From Pseudodesulfovibrio sp. 5S69 (GTDB lineage Bacteria; Desulfobacterota; Desulfovibrionia; Desulfovibrionales; Desulfovibrionaceae), in contig NZ_CP146609.1 in assembly GCF_037094465.1 (NCBI RefSeq), forward strand, positions 558,001 through 622,000: a stretch of DNA of 64,000 nt, given 5' to 3'. Position 1 is the stretch's first letter; the number at the start of each line of letters is the position of its first letter. Positions 21,583 to 30,826 of the stretch are shown piece after piece. Position numbers and translations under genes: made by a program. The notes under the pieces are model-generated. The model was not told the origin of the DNA. It did not search any database and was given only the letters and a program-made list of their open reading frames with translations.

Positions 21583-22359
21583 ATGTCCAAACTGTATTGC
21601 GCTTTGCTGGTGTGTTTCATGATCGTTTTATCCGTTACCGACGGCCAGGCCCGCAGCTTTGACGAGATCGTGGCCAGCGGCACGCTCCGCGTGGGCACCA
21701 CCGGGGACTACAAGCCGTTTTCCTTCGACAACAACGGCACCTACGAGGGCTTCGACATCGCCGTGGCCCGGAGCTTCGCCGACCAGCTCGGCCTGAAGCT
21801 CGACCTGGTCAAGACCACCTGGAAGACCCTGATGGCCGATCTCAAGGCTGACAAGTACGACCTCGGGATGAGCGGCATCACCCGGACCATCGCCCGCCAG
21901 AAGGAGGCCCGCTTCTCCCAGGGCTACGTCATGTTCGGCAAGACCATCCTGGTCAACAGGGACGACGCGGCCCGGTTCGCGTCCCTGGCCGACGTGGACC
22001 AGAAGGGCGTGCGCATCGGCGTGAACCCCGGCGGCACTAACGAGAAATTCGTCAAGGCGAACATCAAGAATGCGGACGTGGTCGTGTTCGAGTCCAATCT
22101 GGCCATCCCCCCCGCCGTGGCCGCCAAGAAGGTGGACGTGATGATCACCGACAGCGTGGAGGCCCTGTACTACGCGGCCACCGACCCCAAGCTGGCGGCC
22201 CCGCTGGCCGGGGACCCGTTCACCCGCGCCGAGCTGGGCTATCTCATGCCCGCCTCGGCCGAGCGGCTCCAGGACACGGTCGACTTCATGATGGACCAGA
22301 TGATCCTCAAGGGTGAAATGGCCGCGCTCAAGACGCAGTACCTGCACATGAGCGAGTAG
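21583..22359 (+). CDS. Periplasmic PheC-like protein (cyclohexadienyl dehydratase or solute-binding type 3)
   Basis: 258 residues with a signal peptide (LLVCFMIVLSVTDGQARS, cleavage near residue 24). The mature part matches the PheC branch of the type 3 solute-binding fold: LRVGTTGDYKPFSFDNNG, TWKTLMADLKADKYDLGMSG, NPGGTNEKF near 150 and VDVMITDSVEA near 185. PheC enzymes convert prephenate or arogenate to phenylpyruvate or phenylalanine in the periplasm; close relatives simply bind amino acids. The ATG at 21583 has GAGGAG upstream. Divergent from a class IV aminotransferase. A perfect bidirectional hairpin terminator follows. Confidence 0.72.
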   Translation: MSKLYCALLVCFMIVLSVTDGQARSFDEIVASGTLRVGTTGDYKPFSFDNNGTYEGFDIAVARSFADQLGLKLDLVKTTWKTLMADLKADKYDLGMSGITRTIARQKEARFSQGYVMFGKTILVNRDDAARFASLADVDQKGVRIGVNPGGTNEKFVKANIKNADVVVFESNLAIPPAVAAKKVDVMITDSVEALYYAATDPKLAAPLAGDPFTRAELGYLMPASAERLQDTVDFMMDQMILKGEMAALKTQYLHMSE

Positions 22360-22379
22360 TCCTCGGACCCACGAATGAA

Positions 22380-22409
22380 CAAAGGCCCCCGCTCGAGCGG
22401 GGGCCTTTG
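22380..22409. terminator. Bidirectional terminator, perfect 15-bp stem
   Basis: CAAAGGCCCCCGCTC and its exact reverse complement, with TTTGTTGTT following on the plus strand. It sits between the convergent PheC-like gene and the regulator gene at 22433. Confidence 0.85.
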
Positions 22410-22432
22410 TTGTTGCCGGAGGCGGGTGGGGC

Positions 22433-23440
22433 CTACGCCTTGTCCTTCACCTGGCGGAAGAACTCCTGGAGGAACTGGGGCGAGGTGGGTGCGCCGTTGA
22501 TGTCGAGCTGTTTGAGCAGGACCACGAGGTTGCCGCGCGGGGTGGTGGTGGAGACGAAGTGCAGGGCGTGGGTTTCGCCGCCGGGCGCGGCCATGCTGAA
22601 GACCCAGGCCTCGCCCTGGCGGATCCACCGGGCGGCGATCTCGTCGGCCTCGTTGAGCAGGATGGAGACGAACCCGGCCAGGGGCAGCCTGCCGGGCACG
22701 CCGAGGAACTCGCCCTGGTCGTTGTGGATGACGATGGGCGTGTTCAGGAAGTCGTCCGAGGGGCGCTCTCCGGCCGGAGGCGCGTCCCGCTCCAGGGCGT
22801 AGGAGGCCACGTCGCCCTCGGGGCCGCGCACGTTGACGATCCGGCGCGCCCGCATGCGCGGCTCGGGCCTGGGTTCGGGTTCGGGCTCTGCGGCGGGCTC
22901 GGGTGCGGGGGCGGGCTCGACCGGCGAGGCGGCCGCGCCACCGGCCGGGCGGTCCAGGAGCCGCGCGAACAGGGCCTTGTTCTCGGCCTCGATCTCAAGC
23001 AGCTTTTCCAGGGCGGATTCGACCTTGCGCAGTCGCTGCTCGGCCTTGGCCTGGGCCGTGGCCAGCCCGGCCATGCCCTGCATCATCTGCCCGGCGGTGG
23101 TGAAGAATTTTTCGAGATACTCCGCGGAGACCCCGGCCGGTGCGGCGGACTGGGCCGGAGCGTCGGCGGGCGCTGCCGCGGGCGCGCGGCGCTGCCGGGC
23201 GGACGGCTCTTCCTTGAAGTGTTCCTTTAAGACCTTGTGGGTCTCGTTCACGGACAGCCCTTTGGCGAAGCAGTCGCGGATCTTGAGGCAGACCTCGCCC
23301 GCCTCGGACCTGAAGCGGATGGGCTTGCCCCGGGTGAGTACCGGGATGAAGCCGGGGAACTTGCGGCGGTAGCTCTTGATGGTGGTTTCGGAGACGCCGC
23401 AGAGACCGGCCAAATCCTTATGTGTATAGGTATCTGCCAT
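22433..23440 (-). CDS. MerR-like helix-turn-helix protein with coiled coil
   Basis: 335 residues. The N-terminal MerR-type DNA-binding domain occupies residues 1-75 (YTHKDLAGLCGVSETTIKSY then GKPIRFRSEAGEVCLKI). A coiled coil spans about residues 115-165 (AKAEQRLRKVESALEKLLEI), followed by a low-complexity Pro/Glu linker near 175-195. The C-terminal domain of about 130 residues is unrecognised (FLNTPIVIHNDQGEFLGVPG). Target and ligand are unknown. A tandem AATCGTCACC repeat lies about 220 bp upstream of the start. It ends at the shared terminator 22380. Confidence 0.78.
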   Translation of the reverse strand: MADTYTHKDLAGLCGVSETTIKSYRRKFPGFIPVLTRGKPIRFRSEAGEVCLKIRDCFAKGLSVNETHKVLKEHFKEEPSARQRRAPAAAPADAPAQSAAPAGVSAEYLEKFFTTAGQMMQGMAGLATAQAKAEQRLRKVESALEKLLEIEAENKALFARLLDRPAGGAAASPVEPAPAPEPAAEPEPEPRPEPRMRARRIVNVRGPEGDVASYALERDAPPAGERPSDDFLNTPIVIHNDQGEFLGVPGRLPLAGFVSILLNEADEIAARWIRQGEAWVFSMAAPGGETHALHFVSTTTPRGNLVVLLKQLDINGAPTSPQFLQEFFRQVKDKA

Positions 23441-23657
23441 GATAGCTGTTCATCCTCGGGGTTTGGGGAGGAGTGTTCCGGGTGGCCAGGGCCAGCCGGC
23501 GGGGCCTGTGCCGGAACCGGGTGTCCCAGATGCAGGAAACCGCCCTCGGGCGAGTGTTTCGGGTAAGGGGGAGCGTGTTCGTTTTGCCAAGTCTGACAAC
23601 CACTTTCCGGGGTACGGAGCCAAACGCGAGTCGGATCACCTGTCCTCCCTGTGTGAT

Positions 23658-23699
23658 AATCGTCACCAATCGTCACCCTTGTAAAACAAGGAAAATCAA
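23658..23699. promoter_or_regulatory. Tandem repeat and dyad in the gap upstream of the MerR-like gene
   Basis: Two head-to-tail copies of AATCGTCACC (23658-23677), one helical turn apart, followed by the dyad CCTTGT-AAA-ACAAGG at about 23677-23691. Another dyad, TCTAGA-AACA-TCTAGA, lies near 23725-23740. The 374-bp gap between the genes at 22433 and 23815 contains no convincing gene. Confidence 0.45.
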
Positions 23700-23814
23700 G
23701 GAACGAAACTTACCGGTCTATTATCTAGAAAACATCTAGACGTCAAGACGGGAGGGCGAGTTGCGCCGCCGTCGCCGGGACGCGGGACGGGCCTGGGCTC
23801 CGGTGCGGACGGAG

Positions 23815-24363
23815 CTACTTGGTACCGAAGGCGATGCTGATCACCTCGTTCTTCGGGACCTCGGTCAGGACCTTGTCGAGGCGGTCGTCGAGGACGTAGA
23901 AGGCGTAGTTGCCGGACTTGCCGTCGCCCAGGTAGAGGTTGGCGTCCTGGAAGACCCATTCCTTGCCGTGGGCGTTGGTGATGGTGAAGGTGTGCGGGTC
24001 CTTGAAGGAGATGGATTTCCAGTTCATCAGGTCGCGGAAGCGAGTCAGGCTGACGACCGTGGAGGAGCGGCCGTTGAGCTTGCCGGAGACGTAGATCCAG
24101 TAGTCGCCGCCCAGTTTTTTCAGGGCTTCGATCTTCAGGGTGGTGCCGTCCTTCAAGAGCACCTTGCCCACCGGGCCGTCCGGGATCTCCTCCTTGATGG
24201 TGTGCGTGGACGCGGACGTTGTCGCGTCGGCGGCAGGGGCTTCCTGTGTCGCGGCGGCCTGGTCCGGGACGGGCTGTTGGACGGCCTCGTCCTTGGCGGA
24301 GCAGGCGGCCAGGGAAGCGGCCAGCAACAGGGCGAGGGTCAGGGCAAGCAATCGGGTGCGCAT
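23815..24363 (-). CDS. Lipoprotein of unknown function
   Basis: 182 residues. The signal peptide ends at lipobox LAAC with lipidated Cys21. An Ala/Pro/Thr-rich linker (residues 22-60) leads to a compact beta-rich domain (VGKVLLKDGTTLKIEALKKL near 68, then FTITNAHGKEWVFQDANLYL) that ends in FGTK. A possible periplasmic binding or structural domain; no family is recognised. The start at 24363 is supported by GGAGG 4 bp upstream; the longer open frame upstream has neither a signal peptide nor a ribosome-binding site. Confidence 0.78.
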   Translation of the reverse strand: MRTRLLALTLALLLAASLAACSAKDEAVQQPVPDQAAATQEAPAADATTSASTHTIKEEIPDGPVGKVLLKDGTTLKIEALKKLGGDYWIYVSGKLNGRSSTVVSLTRFRDLMNWKSISFKDPHTFTITNAHGKEWVFQDANLYLGDGKSGNYAFYVLDDRLDKVLTEVPKNEVISIAFGTK

Positions 24364-24529
24364 GTGTCCTCCATGGATGTCTTTGCGGCTTGGTTTTAAC
24401 AGGGAACGGGCCGGGAATCCAGGATTGTATGCGGGGCGCACCGGCCGGCCGGCGGAGGCCGGGGAGCGGCGGCGTTTGGCGGCTGCCGGGTCGGCGGGTC
24501 GCGGCCGTCGGTTCATTCCACGGGCCATG

Positions 24530-24563
24530 AAAAGGCCCCCGCGCGAGATTTTGCACGGGGGGC
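24530..24563 (-). terminator. Terminator of the chemoreceptor gene
   Basis: On the minus strand, GGCCCCCCGTGC pairs imperfectly with GCGCGGGGGCC and is followed by TTTTC, 21 bp beyond the receptor stop. Confidence 0.65.
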
Positions 24564-24583
24564 CGATTGCGTTCCGGGCCGGG

Positions 24584-26503
24584 CTAGTACCGTTCCAGGC
24601 CGTCGTCCTTGTCGCCCAGCTTGAAGTGGCCGATGGCCTCGTGGAGGCTCTTGGAACTGTCGGACAGGCTGGCAGCGGTGGCCGCCACCTCCTCGGCCGT
24701 GGAGGCGTTCTGCTGAACCACGGATTCGGAATCCTGAATGCCCTTGGAGACCTGTTCGATGCCCTGGCTCTGCTCGCTGGCGGCGGCGGATATCTCCTGG
24801 ATCAGTTCGGCCGTGTTCTTGATATCCGGGACCATGCGCTTGAGCAGTTCCCCGGCTTCCTCGGCCACGGCCACGCTGCTTGACGATAGTTCGCTGATGC
24901 CCGCCGCCGCCGTGCCGCTGCGCTCGGCCAGCTTGCGCACCTCGGCCGCGACCACGGCGAACCCCTTGCCCGCCTCGCCCGCGCGGGCCGCCTCGATGGC
25001 CGCGTTCAGGGCCAGGAGGTTGGTCTGGCGGGCGATCTCCTCGATGATCCCGATCTCGTCCGCGATCTTCTTCATGGCCTCCACGGTGCGGGCCACGGCC
25101 TGGCCGCCGGTCTCGGCGTCGCGCGAAGCCTTGGTCGCGGTGGTCTCGGTCTTGGCCGCGATGTCCGCGGTCTGCCGGATGGAGCCGGACATCTCTTCCA
25201 GGCTGGCGGCGATCTCCTCGATCCCGGCGGCCTGCCGATTGGCCCCCTGGGACAGGTTGTCGCTGGCCATGGAGAGCTCGCTGCACCCCTCGGCCACCTC
25301 GCCGGAGATGTCCCGGATATGGCTGATGGTGTCGGCCAGGTGGGCGTTCATGTCGCACATGCCCTCCAGGATGATGCCCATCTCGTCCGAACGCATCTTG
25401 CAGGTCCGGCTCTCCAGGTTGCCCTGGGCGATGTCCGAGGCCAGCTCGGCGCACTGCTGGATGGGCCGCTTCACCGAGTATTCCACCACCCAGAAGATGA
25501 TCACGATGGGCACGACCACGACGATGAGCAGCCCGATGCCGATCATCCAGGCCACGGCGGACATCATGGCCTGCTGGCCGGAGATGTCCATGGACAGGAC
25601 GATGGCCCCGATGGGCTCGCCCCGGTAATCCTTGACCGGGAAGGCGGCCACGCCGTCATGGCCGCTGACTTCCACCAGGGAGGACTTCATGCCCCGGTCC
25701 AGCAGGGTGGACGAGGCCAGCTCCCTGGCCGCGGCGTTCTTCTGGCCGTAGATGAGCACGAACCTGTCGTCCTTGACCGGGTTCTTGGCCGGGTCCTGCA
25801 ACCGGGTGGTCACGGGCAGCAGCTTGGCGTCCATGTACAGCAGGGCCTTGATCGTGCCCGACGCCTCCATGGTCTTGAGGATGTTGTCGAAGCCGAGAAG
25901 CACCTCCACGGACCCGAGGTGCGCGCCGTCGGGCGCGGTCACCGGGGCCAGCCCCCGGATGGTGAACCCGCCCCGGCCCGGTTCGATGCCCAGGACCGGC
26001 TTGTGGGTCCGGTTCACGTCGATGACCGTATTGCGGAACCCGGACAGGTCGTCCGAGATGTCCACCCACTGGCCGTTCTTTTTGGCCTGCTTCTTGCGCC
26101 AGGTGCGCAGCAGGCTGCGGGCCGTGGGCAGGTGGAAATGGAGCTGGAAATCCTTGCCCACGTTCTCCTTGTAGCCCTTGAGAACGGGCGCGAGCGAGGT
26201 GCGCAGTTGCTCCCTGGCGGTCTGCAGCACGGGGTCGGCCTCGTTGTTTATGTCGCCCTGGTTGGCCTTGGCGTACGCCTCGACCACAGCGGGCATGCGG
26301 CTGAACAGGGCGGCCTGCTGCAGGGCGCTCTCCGAAATCTGGGTGATGGACTGCTGCACGTCCTCGATCTTGCCCCGCATGATCAGGGAGACGAAGGAGT
26401 CCTCCAGGTCGGTGAACTGGGATTTCAGCGTGAGATACCCGCCGACGAGCATGACCAAGGCCATACCCAGCAGGGGCAGAAATAGTTTCGAACGGATACC
26501 CAT
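24584..26503 (-). CDS. Methyl-accepting chemotaxis protein
   Basis: 639-residue transmembrane chemoreceptor. A first helix at residues 7-24 ([18 protein letters not shown]), a periplasmic sensor of about 270 residues with a Cache-like pattern ([37 protein letters not shown]), and a second helix near 300-325. A HAMP region follows, then the signalling hairpin with the tip [20 protein letters not shown] near residues 470-490. Methylation-helix glutamates are present. It lacks a C-terminal CheR pentapeptide. ATG preceded by AAGGAG. The ligand is unknown; no other chemotaxis gene is adjacent. Confidence 0.93.
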   Translation of the reverse strand: MGIRSKLFLPLLGMALVMLVGGYLTLKSQFTDLEDSFVSLIMRGKIEDVQQSITQISESALQQAALFSRMPAVVEAYAKANQGDINNEADPVLQTAREQLRTSLAPVLKGYKENVGKDFQLHFHLPTARSLLRTWRKKQAKKNGQWVDISDDLSGFRNTVIDVNRTHKPVLGIEPGRGGFTIRGLAPVTAPDGAHLGSVEVLLGFDNILKTMEASGTIKALLYMDAKLLPVTTRLQDPAKNPVKDDRFVLIYGQKNAAARELASSTLLDRGMKSSLVEVSGHDGVAAFPVKDYRGEPIGAIVLSMDISGQQAMMSAVAWMIGIGLLIVVVVPIVIIFWVVEYSVKRPIQQCAELASDIAQGNLESRTCKMRSDEMGIILEGMCDMNAHLADTISHIRDISGEVAEGCSELSMASDNLSQGANRQAAGIEEIAASLEEMSGSIRQTADIAAKTETTATKASRDAETGGQAVARTVEAMKKIADEIGIIEEIARQTNLLALNAAIEAARAGEAGKGFAVVAAEVRKLAERSGTAAAGISELSSSSVAVAEEAGELLKRMVPDIKNTAELIQEISAAASEQSQGIEQVSKGIQDSESVVQQNASTAEEVAATAASLSDSSKSLHEAIGHFKLGDKDDGLERY

Positions 26504-26639
26504 AGGGTGCTCCTTTGCGATGCGTATTCATGATCGAACGACACTATAATTGGGACGTACCGACACAACGGGCAATTATTTTCGGGAATCGTCTGCGAGG
26601 CGGTCCGGTGCGGACGGCCGGCCGGACCGGCGGGTAAGG

Positions 26640-28121
26640 CTACGGAGCGGCGACCCGCTTCTGTTCGGCCCGGATGTAGCCGAACAGCTTCCGGGTCATG
26701 TCTCCGTACACCCGTACGGCTTCCAGATCGAGGAGGATATCGATGTATTGCAGGAGGATGCGGTCCTGGCCTTCGTGGATGTGGGGCATGAGCCCGGCAA
26801 AGAAGAAGCCCATGCCTTCGCATGCCTCGACCACCTGCGGCGAGGCCGCAACCCCTGCGGGCAGGAAGGCGTAAACCGCGTCCATGCGCCGGTTGCGGCA
26901 TTCGCGCAGCCCGTCAGCGATCTCGCGGACCGTGTCCGCACCGATGGCTCCGACTTCGATGAAGGCCACGTTGAGCTCGTCGGGCAGGGGGAAGACGCTC
27001 ACTTTGGATTCGCCCGACAGCGGCCCCTCGTCCGGCTCGCCGAACGTGCGGGGCAGGTCCATCCAGCCGTAGATGTCTCCGGCCATGGCCCGGTGGCGTT
27101 CGGGCAGGTACACGGTGGCGGGGCTGCGGTCAAAGGGGAAGTAGTGGTTGACCACCGAGCCCTTCTCCTGCCGGGAGGTAGCCAGCTCCTTGGCCTGCAT
27201 GCCCGAGGCGGCGATGCCCAACATCACGCAGCACGGGCGGCAGCCCATCTCCTCCTGCAGTCCCTTCTGCGAATAGATGTGTGTGGTCACCGAGCAGTCG
27301 AAGATGCCCCGGTCGCCCTGGGACCGGGCCATGTCGAAGAGCAGCCTGACCATCTTCGGGGCCAGGCCGGGCGAGCGATAGGCCGGGTCCACGAAGGCCA
27401 GGCCCAGCTCCGGCACCTTGACCGCCGGATTGTGGTACTTGAGCCCGGCGTGGCCGATAAGGGCTCCGCTCTCAGGGTCCGATCCGACCACAGACTTGAA
27501 CTCCCCGGCTCGCACTTTTTTAGACAACATGTCGATATCATAGAGGAAATCTTCCTGAGTGAAGCCGTAGCAGCGCCAGGCCAGACGGCAGATTTCGGCC
27601 AGCTCGTCCTCGCGGGCCAGCCGGACCACCGGCTCCCGGACCGTGATCCGCCTCTTGCCGCGCAAGGCGGGACCGGTCTTCACCAGCTCCGGGGGCAGGG
27701 CGCCGTATCCGATCTTCCGGGTCAGCCGGACCTCCTTGCCTTCGCGTCCGTGCACGAACAGCTCCACCGAATCCATGGCCTGCTGCATGAGCAGGGAGCC
27801 CAGCCCCGGCTTGTCCGCGCTGTCCGGGTCGCCGGGCGTGAACCGCTCGGCCTTGGCGTGGTCGAAGGGTATGCCCCGCTCCCGGACCGAGAACTCCAGG
27901 TGGATGCGCTCGTCGTCCGCCGACCCGGCAAAGTGCTCCACCGCGTTGCAGAAGGCCTCGTCCACGGCCAGCTTGACCCGGTAGGTCTCCTTCGCGTCCA
28001 GGGACAGGACCCCGGCCACGTTCCCGGCGCACTCCCTGGCCGTGTTCGCCATGCACTTGCGCACCGGCAGCGAAAGCTTGGCCAGGAAGAGTTCATTCGT
28101 GTCCTCGGCGGTAACGGTCAT
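26640..28121 (-). CDS. RsbW-like ATPase domain fused to GNAT acetyltransferase
   Basis: 493 residues. Residues about 10-145 form an anti-sigma-factor/serine-kinase-type GHKL domain: VDEAFCNAVEHF (N box) and KPGLGSLLMQQAMDSVEL (G box). Residues about 165-330 resemble an N-acetyltransferase: VRLAREDELAEICRLAWRCY, then AGEFKSVVGSDPESGALIGH and YRSPGLAPKMVRLLFDMARS at the acetyl-CoA loop. The last 150 residues are a further domain of unknown function. The ATG at 28121 follows GGGGGAGGA. It could couple a stress-signalling kinase to protein acetylation; this is inference. No anti-anti-sigma gene is adjacent. Confidence 0.75.
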   Translation of the reverse strand: MTVTAEDTNELFLAKLSLPVRKCMANTARECAGNVAGVLSLDAKETYRVKLAVDEAFCNAVEHFAGSADDERIHLEFSVRERGIPFDHAKAERFTPGDPDSADKPGLGSLLMQQAMDSVELFVHGREGKEVRLTRKIGYGALPPELVKTGPALRGKRRITVREPVVRLAREDELAEICRLAWRCYGFTQEDFLYDIDMLSKKVRAGEFKSVVGSDPESGALIGHAGLKYHNPAVKVPELGLAFVDPAYRSPGLAPKMVRLLFDMARSQGDRGIFDCSVTTHIYSQKGLQEEMGCRPCCVMLGIAASGMQAKELATSRQEKGSVVNHYFPFDRSPATVYLPERHRAMAGDIYGWMDLPRTFGEPDEGPLSGESKVSVFPLPDELNVAFIEVGAIGADTVREIADGLRECRNRRMDAVYAFLPAGVAASPQVVEACEGMGFFFAGLMPHIHEGQDRILLQYIDILLDLEAVRVYGDMTRKLFGYIRAEQKRVAAP

Positions 28122-28285
28122 CGGGTCCTCCCCCGTATTGATTCGAGAATTCACGTCCATAGCGTGATCCCTCATCCGAGTAAATCGGGGTATACCAAAT
28201 AAACAGGAGTTTACAGGCGGTTGCATATCCGTGTACACGTTGTCTCAGCAACCCGCGTCAACCCATTGTCCCCACGGATGAAATC

Positions 28286-29821
28286 GTGATCGCCACCATC
28301 TCCTGCGCCGCCCTCATGGGCATCGATGCCTTCAAGGTCCAGCTCGAAGTCGACTTCTCGCGCTCCGGCATGCCCGCCTTCACCATGGTCGGCCTGGCCG
28401 AGGGCGCGGTGCGCGAGTCCAAGGAGCGCGTCTTCTCCGCACTCAAAAACTGCGGTTTCAAGGTCCCGCCCGCCCGGATCACCGTGAACCTGGCCCCGGC
28501 CGACGTGCGCAAGGCGGGCAGCGGCTACGACCTGCCCCTGGCCATCGGCATCCTCACCGCCATGGGCGTCATCGACCAGCGGGCCGTGGACGGCTGGTTC
28601 CTGGCCGGGGAGTTGTCCCTGAGCGGCGACCTCAAAGCCGTGCCCGGCGTCCTGCCGCTGGCCCTGGCCGCGCGCGAACAGGGCGGCCACGGCATCATCG
28701 TGCCCGAGGCCAACGCCCGCGAAGGCGCGGTGGCCGGAGACCTCGAAGTCATCGGGGCCGCCGACCTCGGCCAAGTGGTGCGCATGCTCCTGGGCGAGGA
28801 CGCCATCGACCCCGCCCGTGTGGACATCGACACCCTGTGGAACGAACGGACCACCCACCTCGTCGACTTCGGCGAGGTCAAGGGCCAGGAACACGCCAAG
28901 CGGGCCATCGAGATCGCCGCGGCCGGCGGCCACAACCTGCTCTTCATCGGCCCCCCCGGCTCGGGCAAGACCATGCTCGCCAAGCGCATCCCCACGGTCC
29001 TGCCGCCGCTGTCCTTCGACGAGGCCCTGGAAGTGACCAAGATCTACTCCGTGGCAGGGCTGCTGCCCGTTGACCAGGCCCTCATGGTCACCCGCCCGTT
29101 CCGCACCCCGCACCACACCATCTCCGACGTCGGCCTGGTCGGCGGCGGACGCTACCCCCAGCCCGGCGAGACCTCGCTCGCCCATCGCGGCGTGCTCTTC
29201 CTCGATGAAATGCCCGAGTTCAAGAAATCCGTGCTCGAAGTCCTGCGCCAGCCGCTCGAAGACGGCGAGGTGTCTATCTCGCGCTCGCTCATGACCCTCA
29301 AATACCCGGCCGACGTCATGCTTGTGGCCGCCATGAATCCCTGCCCGTGCGGTTACCTGTCCGACGAGACCCACCCCTGCTCCTGCTCGCCGCTGGCCGT
29401 GCAGCGCTACCGCAACAAGATCTCCGGCCCGCTCCTCGACCGCATCGATCTGCACGTGGACGTGCCCGCCGTGCCCTACGAGGACCTGCGTCAGACCCGC
29501 TCCGAAATGGACTCCGCCACCATGCGCGCCCGCATCCTCAACGCCCGGCGCATCCAGGCCGAACGCTTCCAAGCCCGCCACTTCTCCCTCAACGCCGAAC
29601 TCGACGGCGCCGCCCTGGAGGAGTTCTGCGCCCTGGGCGAGGCCGAACACCGCTTCCTGCGACAGGCCGTTGAAACCCTCGGCCTGTCCGCTCGCGCCTA
29701 CACCCGCATCTTGCGCATCAGCCGGACCATCGCCGACCTCGCTGAGGCCCAAACCATCGGGCCCGACCACCTGGCCGAAGCCATCAACTACCGAAGCATG
29801 GACAGGGAAGGCGCGAGCTAG
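28286..29821 (+). CDS. YifB/ComM-family Mg-chelatase-like AAA ATPase
   Basis: 511 residues. The N-terminal ChlI-like domain (FKVQLEVDFSRSGMPAFTMV, then GLAEGAVRESKERV and NLAPADVRKAGSGYDLPLAI) is followed by an AAA core with Walker A GPPGSGKT near 222-229 and a Walker B element LFLDEMPEFKKSVLEVLRQP. The C-terminal Mg-chelatase helical domain holds ARAYTRILRISRTIADL. ComM of Haemophilus and Vibrio is a helicase that promotes branch migration during natural transformation. GTG start. Full length for the family. The other comp genes are not nearby. Confidence 0.92.
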   Translation: MIATISCAALMGIDAFKVQLEVDFSRSGMPAFTMVGLAEGAVRESKERVFSALKNCGFKVPPARITVNLAPADVRKAGSGYDLPLAIGILTAMGVIDQRAVDGWFLAGELSLSGDLKAVPGVLPLALAAREQGGHGIIVPEANAREGAVAGDLEVIGAADLGQVVRMLLGEDAIDPARVDIDTLWNERTTHLVDFGEVKGQEHAKRAIEIAAAGGHNLLFIGPPGSGKTMLAKRIPTVLPPLSFDEALEVTKIYSVAGLLPVDQALMVTRPFRTPHHTISDVGLVGGGRYPQPGETSLAHRGVLFLDEMPEFKKSVLEVLRQPLEDGEVSISRSLMTLKYPADVMLVAAMNPCPCGYLSDETHPCSCSPLAVQRYRNKISGPLLDRIDLHVDVPAVPYEDLRQTRSEMDSATMRARILNARRIQAERFQARHFSLNAELDGAALEEFCALGEAEHRFLRQAVETLGLSARAYTRILRISRTIADLAEAQTIGPDHLAEAINYRSMDREGAS

Positions 29822-29841
29822 GCGGGGCGGGGGATGAGTGC

Positions 29842-29950
29842 CTCCGGCGGGCCCTCGCCGGGCGGGCGTCTCCGACGGCCGGGGCGCTGCCCCGGACCCC
29901 GCCAGGGAACCTTTTGAAAAAGGTTCCCTGGACCCTCCAAAACTTTTTGG
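29842..29950 (+). repeat. Family A repeat after the YifB gene
   Basis: GCCTCCGGCGGGC, then CCGGGGCGCTGCCCCGG, then a perfect 14-bp stem with a GA loop (29902-29931) and T5 at 29944-29948. It starts 20 bp after the stop and is nearly identical to 11126-11212. Confidence 0.8.
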
Positions 29951-30049
29951 GTGCCTTCGGCAGTGGCGTGCGGGCGCGGTGGAAGAGAGATTGTGTTGTG
30001 GGGGTGCGGCTTTTGTTCGGTGGTGTTGGCGGTGTGCGGGAATGCGGTG

Positions 30050-30114
30050 TCCCGAAGGGTTCGCGCCGGGCGGCCCTCCGAGGCCCGTGACCGTCCGGCG
30101 CGAACCCTTCGGGA
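30050..30114. repeat. 65-bp palindrome, family C, copy 1
   Basis: TCCCGAAGGGTTCGCGCCGG (30050-30069) and its exact reverse complement (30095-30114) flank a 25-base loop. The copy at 59482-59546 has the same arms and the same right flank (CGGTTGCCAACGCCGCAG), but the loop is reverse-complemented. Both copies follow a family A element within 150 bp. Confidence 0.85.
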
Positions 30115-30425
30115 CGGTTGCCAACGCCGCAGACGAGGTGTTGCGGACGCGAAAGAACGGTTTTGCGGTGTTTTGGTACGGGGTGAGAGCCGGCAGTTTT
30201 TTTGCGCTATTTTCTTTCCAAAAAAACAAAACCCCGCGATTTCGGGCAGAAAAAACGGCGCGCCTCTTTTCGCGAAGAAGCTCGCCGTTTCAACCGTTTT
30301 TTCTGTCCAAAATCGCACACCGGCACGGCGGAAGGCGTTCTTGTCGCGGCCTTCCGCGTCCGCACGGCCCTGAGCGAAGCGAACATGGGATTCTTAAAAG
30401 TCCCACCACGTTTCAGGAAAGCCGC

Positions 30426-30456
30426 CCCCTGCCTTGATTAAAAATCAAGGCAGGGG
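30426..30456. terminator. Perfect 14-bp hairpin at the edge of the low-GC stretch
   Basis: CCCCTGCCTTGATT-AAA-AATCAAGGCAGGGG, followed on the plus strand by ATTACCTTTTTGG. It could stop transcription in either direction and marks the shift to AT-richer sequence. Confidence 0.6.
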
Positions 30457-30826
30457 ATTACCTTTTTGGTGCTTTATGGTGATATTCAGAAAATTGTGGT
30501 GATTTTGGCTGGGAAATCACACATTCTTTCACACAGGGTGGCCAAAAAAAACAATGCATTATTCTATGCAATTACAGTAAAAACAACAAAAGTTGTCAAT
30601 TTATTTAATGAGATTAACAAGGACATTCATGGTGCCGAAGAGACGACTCGATTCGGCGGCTCGGCAACTTCTTGATTTCGTGTGTCTATTCCTTGTCGAG
30701 GTGTCCTGCCTATATCAGAATTGACCGACTCCTTTGCCCTCCGTCAAGACAAGGACAACGGGGGCAGTTTGATGGTGAGGACGCTTCCCCGCCGAGAGCA
30801 AATCCTCCCAGTCTAACATGGTTGTC
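30457..30826. other. AT-rich stretch without a convincing gene
   Basis: About 370 bp of noticeably lower GC than the flanks. The only sizeable open frame (30466-30675, 69 codons) has no ribosome-binding site and no recognisable features. No inverted-repeat ends or transposase remnants were seen. Confidence 0.5.

Noticed and set aside
30466..30675. 69-codon open frame in the AT-rich stretch
   Set aside because: No ribosome-binding site, no recognisable domain, and AT-rich composition typical of non-coding sequence here.
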